This document shows positions 43,148 to 51,673 of a stretch of DNA of 64,000 nt, piece by piece; within the stretch, counting starts at the first letter, position 1; each line of letters begins with the position of its first letter. Origin of the DNA: Candidatus Rubrimentiphilum sp. (lineage in GTDB: Bacteria; Vulcanimicrobiota; Vulcanimicrobiia; Vulcanimicrobiales; Vulcanimicrobiaceae); the NCBI GenBank assembly GCA_035710515.1, contig DASTDE010000004.1:62001-126000 (forward strand), in the 5' to 3' direction. The notes under the pieces are model-generated. The model was not told where the DNA came from. It was given only the letters and a program-made list of their open reading frames with translations, and ran no database searches. Both the position numbers and the translations under genes were made by a program.

Positions 43148-44301
43148 CGCTGGTCGTCCCGCGCGCTTCCGAAGAGATCACCGGCGGCGCCGAGGCCTTT
43201 TGCCTGACGGCGGCGCGAGAACTGGCGGCCAATCACGATGTCGAGGTGCTCACGACGTGCGCGCACGACTATCAGACGTGGGCGAACGTCTATGCCGAAG
43301 GCGTGGATGCGATTGATGGTCTTACGGTTCGGCGTTTTCGCGTCGACCAGCCGCGTGACACGCTGCGCTTCAACCAGATCTCGGCTCAGTTTCGCTATCG
43401 CCTAAGCACGCTGAGCGACCGGGAACAGGAGCTGTGGCTGCGCGAGCAAGGCCCGTACTCAACGACGATGCTTCGGTACCTCTGGGAGCAGCGTGAAAAC
43501 TACGATGCGTTCGTCTTCTTCACGTACCTCTACGCGACGACGTATTTCGGCCTGCCGCTCGTCCAAGATCGCGCATACCTCGTTCCGCTGACACACGATG
43601 AATGGCCGGTCTACATGCCGGCATGGAACGCGCTCTTCGATCGCCCGCGCGGCATGCTTTTCGTTTCACCTGAAGAGCGCGGCTTCGTCCAGCGGCGATT
43701 TTCGCGTACGCTGCCTAAGAGCCCGATCTGCTACGTACCTCTTCACGCCGCGCAAAAAGGCGATGCGGAAGCCTTCCGGCGCAGCTCAGGGATCTCGGAA
43801 CCGTTCTTACTCTACGTCGGACGAATTGACGGCTCGAAGGGATGCGACGAGCTGTGCGCACTCTTCGCGGAGTACTCGCAATCGCACGGGCAAAGCGGAT
43901 TGCATCTCGTGCTCGCGGGTGAGGGCGGCGAATTGCTGCCGCGATACGAGCGCATTCATGCTTTGGGCTACGTGGACGAAGCGACGAAATGGAATGCTCT
44001 GGCGGCTTGTTCCGCTTTTGTGATGCCTAGCCGCAATGAAAGTCTTTGCATTGCGCTGCTGGAGGCGTGGGCCGCGCAAAAACCGGCCTTGGTAAACGGG
44101 GCGAGCCCGGTGCTCGTCGGGCAATGCCGGCGCGCGAACGGCGGCCTCTGGTACAGCGACCAAAAGACGTTCAACGCCGCGGTTGATGTAATAACTTCAG
44201 AGGTAGGCGAGATTTTGGGGCGCCAGGGCAGCCGGTTTTTCCGCGAGCACTACGAGCGCGGCAACGTCCGCGAATCGTTCAGCTCTTTATTGTCATCCTG
44301 A
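43138..44301 (+). CDS. GT4-type glycosyltransferase
   Basis: A 387-residue GT-B enzyme paralogous to the first half of its upstream neighbour: both share the GGAE motif, an EVLTTC/EIITTC strand and a VRRFRVD block. Domain 1 starts RIALVVPRASEEITGGAEAF. The donor-binding part contains LLYVGRIDGSKGCDELCALF and FVMPSRNESLCIALLEAW. ATG at 43138 overlaps the upstream gene by 10 bases. It ends in LLSS plus a TGA contributed by the dispersed repeat at 44290. Confidence 0.87.
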   Translation: MRIALVVPRASEEITGGAEAFCLTAARELAANHDVEVLTTCAHDYQTWANVYAEGVDAIDGLTVRRFRVDQPRDTLRFNQISAQFRYRLSTLSDREQELWLREQGPYSTTMLRYLWEQRENYDAFVFFTYLYATTYFGLPLVQDRAYLVPLTHDEWPVYMPAWNALFDRPRGMLFVSPEERGFVQRRFSRTLPKSPICYVPLHAAQKGDAEAFRRSSGISEPFLLYVGRIDGSKGCDELCALFAEYSQSHGQSGLHLVLAGEGGELLPRYERIHALGYVDEATKWNALAACSAFVMPSRNESLCIALLEAWAAQKPALVNGASPVLVGQCRRANGGLWYSDQKTFNAAVDVITSEVGEILGRQGSRFFREHYERGNVRESFSSLLSS

Positions 44302-44315
44302 GGTATCGAAGGGGT
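44290..44315 (+). repeat. Dispersed repeat copy giving a stop codon
   Basis: TTGTCATCCTGAGGTATCGA then AGGGG. The TGA at 44299-44301 ends the GT gene, and the far end touches the stop of the convergent FkbM gene. Confidence 0.8.
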
Positions 44316-46111
44316 TAAACCGCGTTCAAGCGTTCGTTGAGCGAGCGTATGACTTCAAGCCGTTCGCGAGCGAGCTCGTCCAACTGCTCGATGACGGCGA
44401 GTCGTTCTTCTGCAACCTTGCGCATCTCCACCGCTTCGTCGCGTTGTGACTTCAAGAACTCATCGAGTTTGTTAATCAAGAGATCTTTGGCAGTCGCATC
44501 CATTTTCGTGGACTCAAACGCGCCGCGAAGTTCCTCCAGCTGACGGTTCCGCTCGTCAAGCGACTGCGTCAGCTCCATGATGCGGCGGCCGCGTTCCTGA
44601 GCGGCCTTCTGTTCGTCCTCGGTCCTCCTGTTCAAGAACTCGAGCTGCTCGCGCAGGAAGGCCACGTGTGCATCGAAGCGCTCAATGATGCCAAGCCGTT
44701 CGTTTGCAGCCTTTTGAAACCGGCCGATATGTTCGCGCTGCTCATCGACCGTCGTTTTTAAGCCTTGGATCACTTCTTCTTTTTTCCGCAGATGCTCGCG
44801 CAGCGTCTGTGCCTCTCCCGTCGCAGCGAGCGCCTCGGAGAGTTGCTTGACCTGCGACTCCAGCGATGCGAGCAAGCCGGCCTTGAGATGGCGATCCGAT
44901 TCCAAACCCTCGCAGCGGGCGGCAAGTGCCGCGTTCTCTTCGCGCAACGTCTCGACTAAGCGCAGCCGCCCTTCCGCCAGTTGGCCCGATTGCAGAAGCT
45001 CGGTTTCCATCGCTTCAACACGTTCATCGGTTTCGTGCGACCGCTCGGCGATCTGCGCGCCGGCATTCCGGCTAACGCTCTGCAGCCGCCGGATGAGATT
45101 GAGCCGCTCTTCCGCAGCGGTGCGCAAACGGCGAACCTCAAGGTCCTTTGCGTCGAGATCGGCACGCATCTGCAGCACACCCACGCGCTGTCTCCGGATC
45201 AGATCCGCATAAAGCCCGACGGAACGCCGCACCTGGCGAAGATTCGGTTGCGGAAGCACAACCGGGCGCGACTCATGGATGAAGAAATAGTTATAGAACC
45301 GGTCGTCGTGACGCTCGCACTCGGTGACGATTCCATCGCTAATCACGTACGGCGTATAGCCGATGTCCTTTAGCCGTGCAATCGTCGCCTCGGGGTCGGT
45401 ATTGTGGTTTTCCGCCGAGATCTCTACAAAAAGGTGCGGCCGATGCGTCGCTATGCTTCGCTGAGCGCCTTCCAAGACCGCATCTTCGTATCCCTCGACG
45501 TCGATTTTCAGCAAATCAAGCTGCGCGATCGCGTTGGACGCGACATAGTCGTCGACGGTTGTTGCGGGCACGTCGTAGCTCGCGACGATCTTCCGCCGCC
45601 CGGTATCTATGATCGAGCTATAGGCCGCGTCATCCGTCTCATGGAGTACAACCGAGCCCACGGCCGCTCCCAGGACCGAACGTTCGACGCGAACTCGGTC
45701 GAGCAAGGAGTGCGATCGTAAATTCGTTTCCAACAGCTCCACGTTTGCGGCGACGGGCTCGAATGCATACCCGCGCAACGCCGGCACGGCTTCGGCCCAA
45801 GCGACGATGTGAAGGCCAATGTTTGCGCCGGCATCGATCACGATCGGAGCCGTGGATTGGCGCAGCACGGCGGCCGCGAAATCGGCCTCGCCCCCTTCGA
45901 AAGCCCCATGAAAGAAAAGCGCCGTTCCAATGGTCGACGGGTACCGGTATTCAAGGTTTAGGTTGCCCGCCTTATCGAAGATAACGTCGCCGCGTTTTTC
46001 GAAGAGCAAGCTCTGCTGGACGGCGGGATCGTCAAAGTATCCGTCGCCGTAGGCCTCGCTGGAGGTCAGCCGGAGCTCGCGGATTTCGTCGGCTTGCATA
46101 CTTGTCGACAT
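44315..46111 (-). CDS. FkbM-family methyltransferase with long coiled-coil tail
   Basis: A 598-residue protein from ATG at 46111. Residues about 80-260 form a SAM-dependent FkbM methyltransferase (APIVIDAGANIGLHIVAWAE, YAFEPVAANVELLETNL, LDLLKIDVEGYEDAVLEGA, PHLFVEISAENH), likely methylating a sugar hydroxyl. The remaining ~280 residues are a continuous coiled coil with recurring ERLxxIE units (AEERLNLIRRLQ, NERLGIIERF, EERLAVIEQLDELARERLEV). Similar units end two other proteins of this locus. An ATG at 46099 is an alternative start. Divergent from the GT2 gene by 13 bases. Confidence 0.85.
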   Translation of the reverse strand: MSTSMQADEIRELRLTSSEAYGDGYFDDPAVQQSLLFEKRGDVIFDKAGNLNLEYRYPSTIGTALFFHGAFEGGEADFAAAVLRQSTAPIVIDAGANIGLHIVAWAEAVPALRGYAFEPVAANVELLETNLRSHSLLDRVRVERSVLGAAVGSVVLHETDDAAYSSIIDTGRRKIVASYDVPATTVDDYVASNAIAQLDLLKIDVEGYEDAVLEGAQRSIATHRPHLFVEISAENHNTDPEATIARLKDIGYTPYVISDGIVTECERHDDRFYNYFFIHESRPVVLPQPNLRQVRRSVGLYADLIRRQRVGVLQMRADLDAKDLEVRRLRTAAEERLNLIRRLQSVSRNAGAQIAERSHETDERVEAMETELLQSGQLAEGRLRLVETLREENAALAARCEGLESDRHLKAGLLASLESQVKQLSEALAATGEAQTLREHLRKKEEVIQGLKTTVDEQREHIGRFQKAANERLGIIERFDAHVAFLREQLEFLNRRTEDEQKAAQERGRRIMELTQSLDERNRQLEELRGAFESTKMDATAKDLLINKLDEFLKSQRDEAVEMRKVAEERLAVIEQLDELARERLEVIRSLNERLNAV

Positions 46112-46124
46112 AAGTTGGAGGCTC

Positions 46125-47054
46125 TTGGGCTTCGACACCGGGCACAAGCACTCTTCGGCCCGCGCTTTTCGCGCAGGGCTTGTTTCGATTGTCACGCCCA
46201 CGCTGCACGCAGCCCGCTTCTTTCGTGAAACGGTCGAGAGCGTCTTGAGCCAAACCTACACGCCAATCGAATACATCGTCGTCGACGGCGGTTCGAGCGA
46301 CGAAACCGCTTCGATCGCGCGTTCGGCGGAAGACAAGCTCACATTTCTTTCGGCACCGGGACTCAATCAAGCGCAGGCAATTAATTATGGTTTTGCACGC
46401 GCTACTGGTGAATTCTTTACCTTTCTTAATGCGGACGACACGTTGTATCCTCACGCGATCGAATCGGCCGTGGCCGCGCTGCGCGGCGCCCCTAACGCGC
46501 CTTTCGTGTACGGCGAAGGCCTGCACGTTGACTCGCTCGGCCGCCCGATCGGTTCGTATCCGTCGCTACCGTTTTCGAAAGACGCGCTTGCCAAGGAATG
46601 CTTCATCTGCCAACCCGCGACGCTCGTGCGTTCGCAAGCATTGGCCGCTGTGCGTGGTTTGGATGAGCACCTCGAGACAGCGTTCGATTACGATCTCTGG
46701 ATCCGTTTGAGCGCAGAAGCGTCCCCGGTGAGAGTTGACGAACTGTGGGCCACGTCGCGCATGCATACGCAAAGCAAGTCGATGCAGCATCGCGCCGTCG
46801 TGTACGGCGAGGTCTTCGCGATGATGAGGAAATATTACGGGTACGTGCCGTTCAACTGGATCCATGCTTACGCCGGATATATGTTGGAAGGCAAAGACTT
46901 CTTCGCACCACCGGCCGGCTCGCCGCGGCGCACGCTGCTGACGCTGCGCGTCGGGCTGCGCGAGAACCGGCGGCACTGGACGCGCTTCTTGCGCGAGTTC
47001 ACCATTGAAGTGCTGCGCCTGAAGACCGCCGCAATACGTGGAGAAGGCGCATGA
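46125..47054 (+). CDS. GT2-family glycosyltransferase
   Basis: A 309-residue GT-A enzyme: LVSIVTPTLHAARFFRETVE, YIVVDGGSSDETASI and the metal-binding FLNADDTLYPHAI. A C-terminal region (FDYDLWIRLSAEASPVRVDE) is typical of WcaA-like transferases. The only start near the N-terminus is TTG at 46125, preceded by GGAGG three bases upstream (short spacing). Its end overlaps the next GT2 gene by four bases. It probably adds a sugar to the surface glycan. Confidence 0.85.
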   Translation: MGFDTGHKHSSARAFRAGLVSIVTPTLHAARFFRETVESVLSQTYTPIEYIVVDGGSSDETASIARSAEDKLTFLSAPGLNQAQAINYGFARATGEFFTFLNADDTLYPHAIESAVAALRGAPNAPFVYGEGLHVDSLGRPIGSYPSLPFSKDALAKECFICQPATLVRSQALAAVRGLDEHLETAFDYDLWIRLSAEASPVRVDELWATSRMHTQSKSMQHRAVVYGEVFAMMRKYYGYVPFNWIHAYAGYMLEGKDFFAPPAGSPRRTLLTLRVGLRENRRHWTRFLREFTIEVLRLKTAAIRGEGA

Positions 47055-48292
47055 GCGAACACGATCCGAATCTCCCGCTCGTAACGATCGTCACGCCGTC
47101 ATACAACCAGGGCCGCTTCATCCGCGAAACGATCGAAAGCGTCCTCAACCAAGATTACCCGAACATCGAGTACATCGTCATCGATAACGCGTCGACCGAC
47201 AGCACGGCCGACGTGATCAAGCCATATCTGAAACGGCTGACGTATATTTCCGAGCCCGACAACGGACAGTCCCACGCGATCAACAAGGGTTTTGCGCTCG
47301 CGCGCGGCTCGATCGTGGCGTGGTTGAATAGCGACGACGTCTTTCTGCCTGGAGCGGTCTCAAATGCCGTAGCGGCCTTTACGGCGCATCCCGAAGCGGC
47401 CGTCATTTACGGCGAAGGCTTTCAAATCGACGTTGACAGCAACGTAAAACAGCGGTTTCCGTTCACGCAGCATTTCGATCGCTGGAAACTCGTCTTTCTT
47501 TCCGATTACATCTTGCAGCAGACGGTTTTCTTTCGCAAAGCGGCGCTGGACGACGTCGGGCCGCTGCGCGAAGATCTGGACTGGGTCATGGATTGGGAGA
47601 TTCTGATCCGATTGGCCAAGAAATACGAATTCATCCAGCTGCCCGATTACCTGGGATCGTTGCGCGAGCACGAAGCAGCCAAGACTTCGCAAGGCGGCAT
47701 TGTGCGCGCCGGCGAGATCAGGCGCATGCTTGCCGAGCATTGCCGGATGCCCTTCCCGCCGGGCTACCAAGTGTACGGGTTCGTCACCTACGAGCACGTG
47801 TGGACCAAGACGATCGAAGCGTGGCCGAAGTGGCTGGAACCGCTAGGCACGTTTCTCTGCAAGGCGATTCGGAAGGTCCTATTCAAGCTCGTAAACCGCG
47901 CGATGGTGCACGGTCAGCGTTGGTATCGCGACCTTTGGATGGCGCCGCGAGCGCAGGTGATGCTCTCCGAGGGCAGCGGCGAAGCGATCATGCACGGACA
48001 GGTTCCAGGGAACATCCCGGGCCTCGAGAAACAGCGCGTCCGCGTCCTCAATCGCGGAATGGTTCTCGCGGACGAGGCGTTCGGTCACGGGAAATTCGAG
48101 CTCCGGTTCGCGGTACCCGAACAGCCCGCAGGGACGTCCCCAATACTGGATATAGAAGCATCGGAAAGTTTTGTTTTGGCAAAAATCGGCCTCTCCACCG
48201 ACAAACGCACGCTCAGTTTCAAAATGTTTGACATAGGATGGGTTCATCCGAAGACTTTCGCACTCTCAGCCCCGCTCGCACAGAGCGCATAA
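47051..48292 (+). CDS. GT2 glycosyltransferase with C-terminal beta domain
   Basis: A 413-residue protein. The GT-A domain (1-240) has LVTIVTPSYNQGRFIRETIE, YIVIDNASTDSTADV, WLNSDDVFLPGA and a DWVMDWEILIRLAKKY acceptor region, closely paralogous to the preceding GT2. The last ~110 residues (from about 300: GSGEAIMHGQVPGNIPGLEK to FKMFDIGW) are a beta-rich domain not needed for GT2 catalysis. It may be related to the GWYP domains of the following lipoprotein, but I see only weak resemblance. ATG overlaps the previous stop. Confidence 0.85.
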   Translation: MSEHDPNLPLVTIVTPSYNQGRFIRETIESVLNQDYPNIEYIVIDNASTDSTADVIKPYLKRLTYISEPDNGQSHAINKGFALARGSIVAWLNSDDVFLPGAVSNAVAAFTAHPEAAVIYGEGFQIDVDSNVKQRFPFTQHFDRWKLVFLSDYILQQTVFFRKAALDDVGPLREDLDWVMDWEILIRLAKKYEFIQLPDYLGSLREHEAAKTSQGGIVRAGEIRRMLAEHCRMPFPPGYQVYGFVTYEHVWTKTIEAWPKWLEPLGTFLCKAIRKVLFKLVNRAMVHGQRWYRDLWMAPRAQVMLSEGSGEAIMHGQVPGNIPGLEKQRVRVLNRGMVLADEAFGHGKFELRFAVPEQPAGTSPILDIEASESFVLAKIGLSTDKRTLSFKMFDIGWVHPKTFALSAPLAQSA

Positions 48293-48301
48293 GGAACAAT
48301 T

Positions 48302-49204
48302 GTGAACAAAAGATCAGCACGTTCTGCCGCACTCGCCTTTTTAGCGAGCACGGCCATTGGAATCGCCGGCTGCGGAAATCCGTCAGCGGGTCCCTCGCCT
48401 GCGCCAAGCGCTTCGAACGATATCGTCAGAACGGGCGACGGCGTTCGCCTCGGGTCAGGATGGTGGCCGGTCGAATTTCACAATGGGCTGACATTCCGCT
48501 GGGTAACGAACGACGCGGAAGTGACAGCTTGCCCCGACGCCAACAATCGCACGCTGGCCATGATGATCGAACCCGGCCCGGGCGTGCGCAGCAAGCCGTT
48601 TACGTTGCATGTCCTTGGCAACCACGGCGACAGCGAAACGTCGGTCGTGAAAGCGGGCCAATATGTGAAGGTTACGGTGAACCAAAATGCGCCCGCAGAA
48701 ACGTTCGTACTGCACGCGGATAGCCCGAATATCCCAACGCCTCGCGACCCGCGCCACGTGCTAAACTTCCGCGCGCGCAGCATCATCTTGGGCTCTTCGG
48801 CCGGCGACTGCAAGAACGAGATCGTGTATGACGCGTCGCCTTTGGCAGTGGGCAAGAACTGGTACCCGTATGAAACGTTCAACGGGCAGAGTTTCCGCTG
48901 GGTCGACAACGACGCCCAAGTCACACTGACCGCCGCGCAGCCGCGGCCTTTCGTCCTTGAAGCCGAAGTGGAACCGGGTCCGAGTCTCGGCGGCGCGCCG
49001 CTGGCGATCGCCGTGCGCAATGCCTCCGGAAAAACCATCGTGCAAAGCGCTCCGGTAAAAGGCCGCAACTACGTTTCGCTGCGGATTCCGGCCCAGCCTA
49101 AAGGCACCGTCCTGGCCCTTGCCGTCAACAGCAAGAACGTCAAAGTCGCCAACGACAAACGCACGCTGAACTTCCGAGTCTTCGGGTTGAAGATCAAGCC
49201 TTAA
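48302..49204 (+). CDS. Lipoprotein with two GWYP-type beta domains
   Basis: A 300-residue predicted lipoprotein: signal peptide with lipobox IAGC, Cys at about residue 24, then a Pro/Ser-rich linker. Two homologous ~125-residue beta-rich repeats follow. Each has the order G(W/N)W(W/Y)P(V/Y)E, FRWV(T/D)NDA, LEAEVEPGP or MMIEPGPG, and a closing LNFR(A/V). The same repeat occurs twice in the cytosolic-looking protein at 50827-51621. I know no named family for it. The pattern resembles carbohydrate-binding jelly-roll domains, but that is a guess. It starts with GTG nine bases after the GT2 gene. Confidence 0.7.
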   Translation: MNKRSARSAALAFLASTAIGIAGCGNPSAGPSPAPSASNDIVRTGDGVRLGSGWWPVEFHNGLTFRWVTNDAEVTACPDANNRTLAMMIEPGPGVRSKPFTLHVLGNHGDSETSVVKAGQYVKVTVNQNAPAETFVLHADSPNIPTPRDPRHVLNFRARSIILGSSAGDCKNEIVYDASPLAVGKNWYPYETFNGQSFRWVDNDAQVTLTAAQPRPFVLEAEVEPGPSLGGAPLAIAVRNASGKTIVQSAPVKGRNYVSLRIPAQPKGTVLALAVNSKNVKVANDKRTLNFRVFGLKIKP

Positions 49205-49213
49205 GAGTTAGCG

Positions 49214-49900
49214 ATGGCTGCAAAAACGCTCAAGGAGCTGCGCGACATTCTCGCACGGCAACGGCGCCGCGACAAAGAGATGCGCGCGCAGCTCCAAAAA
49301 CTCGCGAAGCTTCCATCGGGAAATCTCAGCGATGCGTTCGCATCTGCGCTCGAGGAACGGGATCGCCGGCTCGCCGAGCTGCAGCGCGAAGCCGATCAGC
49401 GCCTCGCAGAGCTGGAGGAGACGAAAACCGAAGCCGACACGCGTCTGAGATCCGCCGATCGCCGCTTGCAACAGCTCAACGACGCGGTTGCCGAGTCAGA
49501 GCGGCTGAGAGCGCACGCCGAGAACCTGCAGCAACTCCTCGAAAGGAGCAACGACGCGGTCGAGCGCACCGACAAGGCGCTCAAGGAAATAACCGTTGAA
49601 GCGCAGCGGCGAGAAACGTTGCTCGTCGAAAGCAATCAGATGATCGCCCAGCTGGACGCCGCGCTGCGCGCCAAAGACGCCGATTTGGCGGTGTCGCAGA
49701 GCCAGGCCGCGGAACTGAACGCGCTGTTGCACGCGTCGGCCGATACGCAAGTGGCGGCGCTTCTGGCGCAGATCGAGTCCTTGCAAACGCAACTCCAGAT
49801 CATGACCCAAGCCGCGCAAGAACGTCTGGTCGCGCTCGAAAGCAACGCGCAGGCCGTGCGGGACCTTCAGGCCAGACTGGCGTCCGGCTCAGGGGCTTAA
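49214..49900 (+). CDS. Coiled-coil protein of glycan locus
   Basis: A 228-residue protein, almost entirely heptad coiled coil from about residue 8 to 220 (LKELRDILARQRRRDKEMRA, DADLAVSQSQAAELNALL). It carries the ERLxxLE unit AAQERLVALESNAQAVRDLQ near its C-terminus, which matches units in the FkbM methyltransferase and sulfotransferase tails. No signal peptide. Its end overlaps the convergent sulfotransferase gene by 12 bases. It might polymerise or tether glycan enzymes through coiled-coil pairing. I do not recognise it as a polysaccharide chain-length regulator. Confidence 0.7.
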   Translation: MAAKTLKELRDILARQRRRDKEMRAQLQKLAKLPSGNLSDAFASALEERDRRLAELQREADQRLAELEETKTEADTRLRSADRRLQQLNDAVAESERLRAHAENLQQLLERSNDAVERTDKALKEITVEAQRRETLLVESNQMIAQLDAALRAKDADLAVSQSQAAELNALLHASADTQVAALLAQIESLQTQLQIMTQAAQERLVALESNAQAVRDLQARLASGSGA

Positions 49901-50815
49901 GGCGCGCTCGGCAATGTGGACGGCGTTTTCCAACGCCTCCAACCGTTCTTGCGCGACCTCTTCGAGCAGCTGATTTTTTTTGGTGAGCGCGTCAACCGTG
50001 GCTTGCAGTCCTTTAGAATCTTTCTTCGATCCGACGGCGCCTTCATCGAGGCCGGCGACCCGTTCCGGGACAGTTTTCCACCAATCGCTGCTCTTCTCGT
50101 AGCCCAAATCTTTGAGCAGATCGGGGCATGCAGCCTCAAAGCGCTGCGCGAGGCTCCGGTCGAAGTAATTTTTCCAGTCGCCGGCCTTGCCGTTACGGTA
50201 GTGGCTGAACTCTTGCTTGTCGCCGGGCTTGCGGCCGCCGCTTCGCGTTGTGAACGACAGGCGGTCGATGACGGTTTGGAGGACGTCGTCCGGAGCCTTC
50301 CACCCGAAAAAATCGAGAATGCTGCGAAACGCTTTCTTTTGATCGGCTATGATCCATTCGTACGTCAGCACGTACTCGGTCTTCGTCTTCGGCTTCTTCG
50401 CCCACGAGCGCTGCGCTGCCGATGACTCCCAAAATGTGTACATGGCGACTTCGAGCTTGCCACGGAGATCGAGCGCCAGCATCGTCGGACGGATGATTTG
50501 AATGTGCTCTTCCGTGACGTGGCTGTATGCGGTTGAAAACGCCCAGGAAACGATCGAGTCACGCGGATCTCGCAGGACGGCAATACAGCGGTCGTCTTTA
50601 CCGGCATAGGTTTTCCAAGCTGAGTAGCCGACGTGATAGATGGGAGCGACAAACGAGCCTTCGGGTTCTTTCGCAAAGTCTGCAATGCTGTACATGCCGC
50701 CGGGCGGCGGCGCCAAGCGCAGCCCGCGCTGTAACGAAAAGATGTCCGGATCGCTCAGGACATCTTTTATCCATTGGCTGCCGGCTTTACCGAGGGTTAT
50801 GTGCGCAAATCGCAC
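49889..50815 (-). CDS. PAPS-dependent sulfotransferase with coiled-coil tail
   Basis: A 308-residue protein with the sulfotransferase 1 fold. The 5'-phosphosulfate loop is HITLGKAGSQWIKDVL (5-20). The 3'-phosphate site is CIAVLRDPRDSIVSW (residues ~77-91). The C-terminal PAPS contact is HYRNGKAGDWKNYF (about 205-218). It would transfer sulfate from PAPS to a glycan or lipid hydroxyl. The last ~45 residues are coiled coil ending in AQERLEALENAVHIAERA. No PAPS synthesis genes are in the window. Confidence 0.88.
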   Translation of the reverse strand: MRFAHITLGKAGSQWIKDVLSDPDIFSLQRGLRLAPPPGGMYSIADFAKEPEGSFVAPIYHVGYSAWKTYAGKDDRCIAVLRDPRDSIVSWAFSTAYSHVTEEHIQIIRPTMLALDLRGKLEVAMYTFWESSAAQRSWAKKPKTKTEYVLTYEWIIADQKKAFRSILDFFGWKAPDDVLQTVIDRLSFTTRSGGRKPGDKQEFSHYRNGKAGDWKNYFDRSLAQRFEAACPDLLKDLGYEKSSDWWKTVPERVAGLDEGAVGSKKDSKGLQATVDALTKKNQLLEEVAQERLEALENAVHIAERALSP

Positions 50816-50826
50816 GGTCGATCTCT

Positions 50827-51621
50827 TTAGGCTGTGCCGGCGTATTGGAAGACGCGGAAGTTCAGTTCACGCGGATCACCCGGCGTCTTGTGTCCTTTGG
50901 AATCAACGCGCAGAATCAGCTCGACCCGCTCGCCCTTCGGGATGGGAACGTCCACACGTTGCCGGTCCGTGACCTGGACGTCTGTCACCAGCTTGGTGTC
51001 GTTTCCGGTTTTCTGCAATACGTGTAAGACGAAGGGTTTGTTCTCGAGTCCCGGTCCGGACTGCAGATCGAGATCCAGGTGTTTCGTGCCGTCAGGATTG
51101 GAGATTGTGACCTTCGCATCGTTGCTCACCCAGCGGAACGAGGCGTCACCGTGTTTTTCAATCGGATGCCATCCCGTTCCCAATTCCATGTCCGCCGGCA
51201 AGACGTCGCGATCGGCCCGCTGGACAGCTGCTTCAAAAACGCGGAAGTTCAGGATGCGCGCATCGTTGGCAATCGTACGTCCGCCGCCCTCGACATGAAA
51301 AATCAAACGGTAGATTTTCGGACCCGCCGGCGGCAACTCGATTCGAATGGGCTGTTTCCCGCGCACGTCAGCGCGCGCAATCTCTTTGCCGCTCTCCATG
51401 ACCTGCAGCGTAAACGGTTTCAACCCTACGCCGGGACCGGGTTCTAACGTAAGCACCAGCGCGTGACGCACCGGCTGCAAGGCCACCACCAAAAGTTCCG
51501 CGTCGTTGCTTGCCCAACGAAAGCGCGTACCGGCGAAAGACTCGACCGGGTACCATCCGCGGCCGAGGGCCAAATCGGGCGATTCGGCGATAATATCAGG
51601 AACAGCAGCTGTCATAGCCAT
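50827..51621 (-). CDS. Cytosolic protein with two GWYP-type beta domains
   Basis: A 264-residue protein without signal peptide, composed of two repeats of the same domain as the lipoprotein at 48302-49204. The first is LGRGWYPVESFAGTRFRWAS, LTLEPGPGVGLKPFTLQV, ILNFRVFE. The second is LGTGWHPIEKHGDASFRWVS, LQSGPGLENKPFVLHVL, LNFRVFQ. Spacing is nearly identical, showing an internal duplication. It lies directly upstream of the sulfotransferase on the same strand. Family unknown to me; a glycan-binding or enzyme-organising role is possible. Confidence 0.7.
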   Translation of the reverse strand: MAMTAAVPDIIAESPDLALGRGWYPVESFAGTRFRWASNDAELLVVALQPVRHALVLTLEPGPGVGLKPFTLQVMESGKEIARADVRGKQPIRIELPPAGPKIYRLIFHVEGGGRTIANDARILNFRVFEAAVQRADRDVLPADMELGTGWHPIEKHGDASFRWVSNDAKVTISNPDGTKHLDLDLQSGPGLENKPFVLHVLQKTGNDTKLVTDVQVTDRQRVDVPIPKGERVELILRVDSKGHKTPGDPRELNFRVFQYAGTA

Positions 51622-51673
51622 ACCCTAAATCTTCCCCGGTCCCATGGCACAACCTGTCGGGATTATGAAGACT

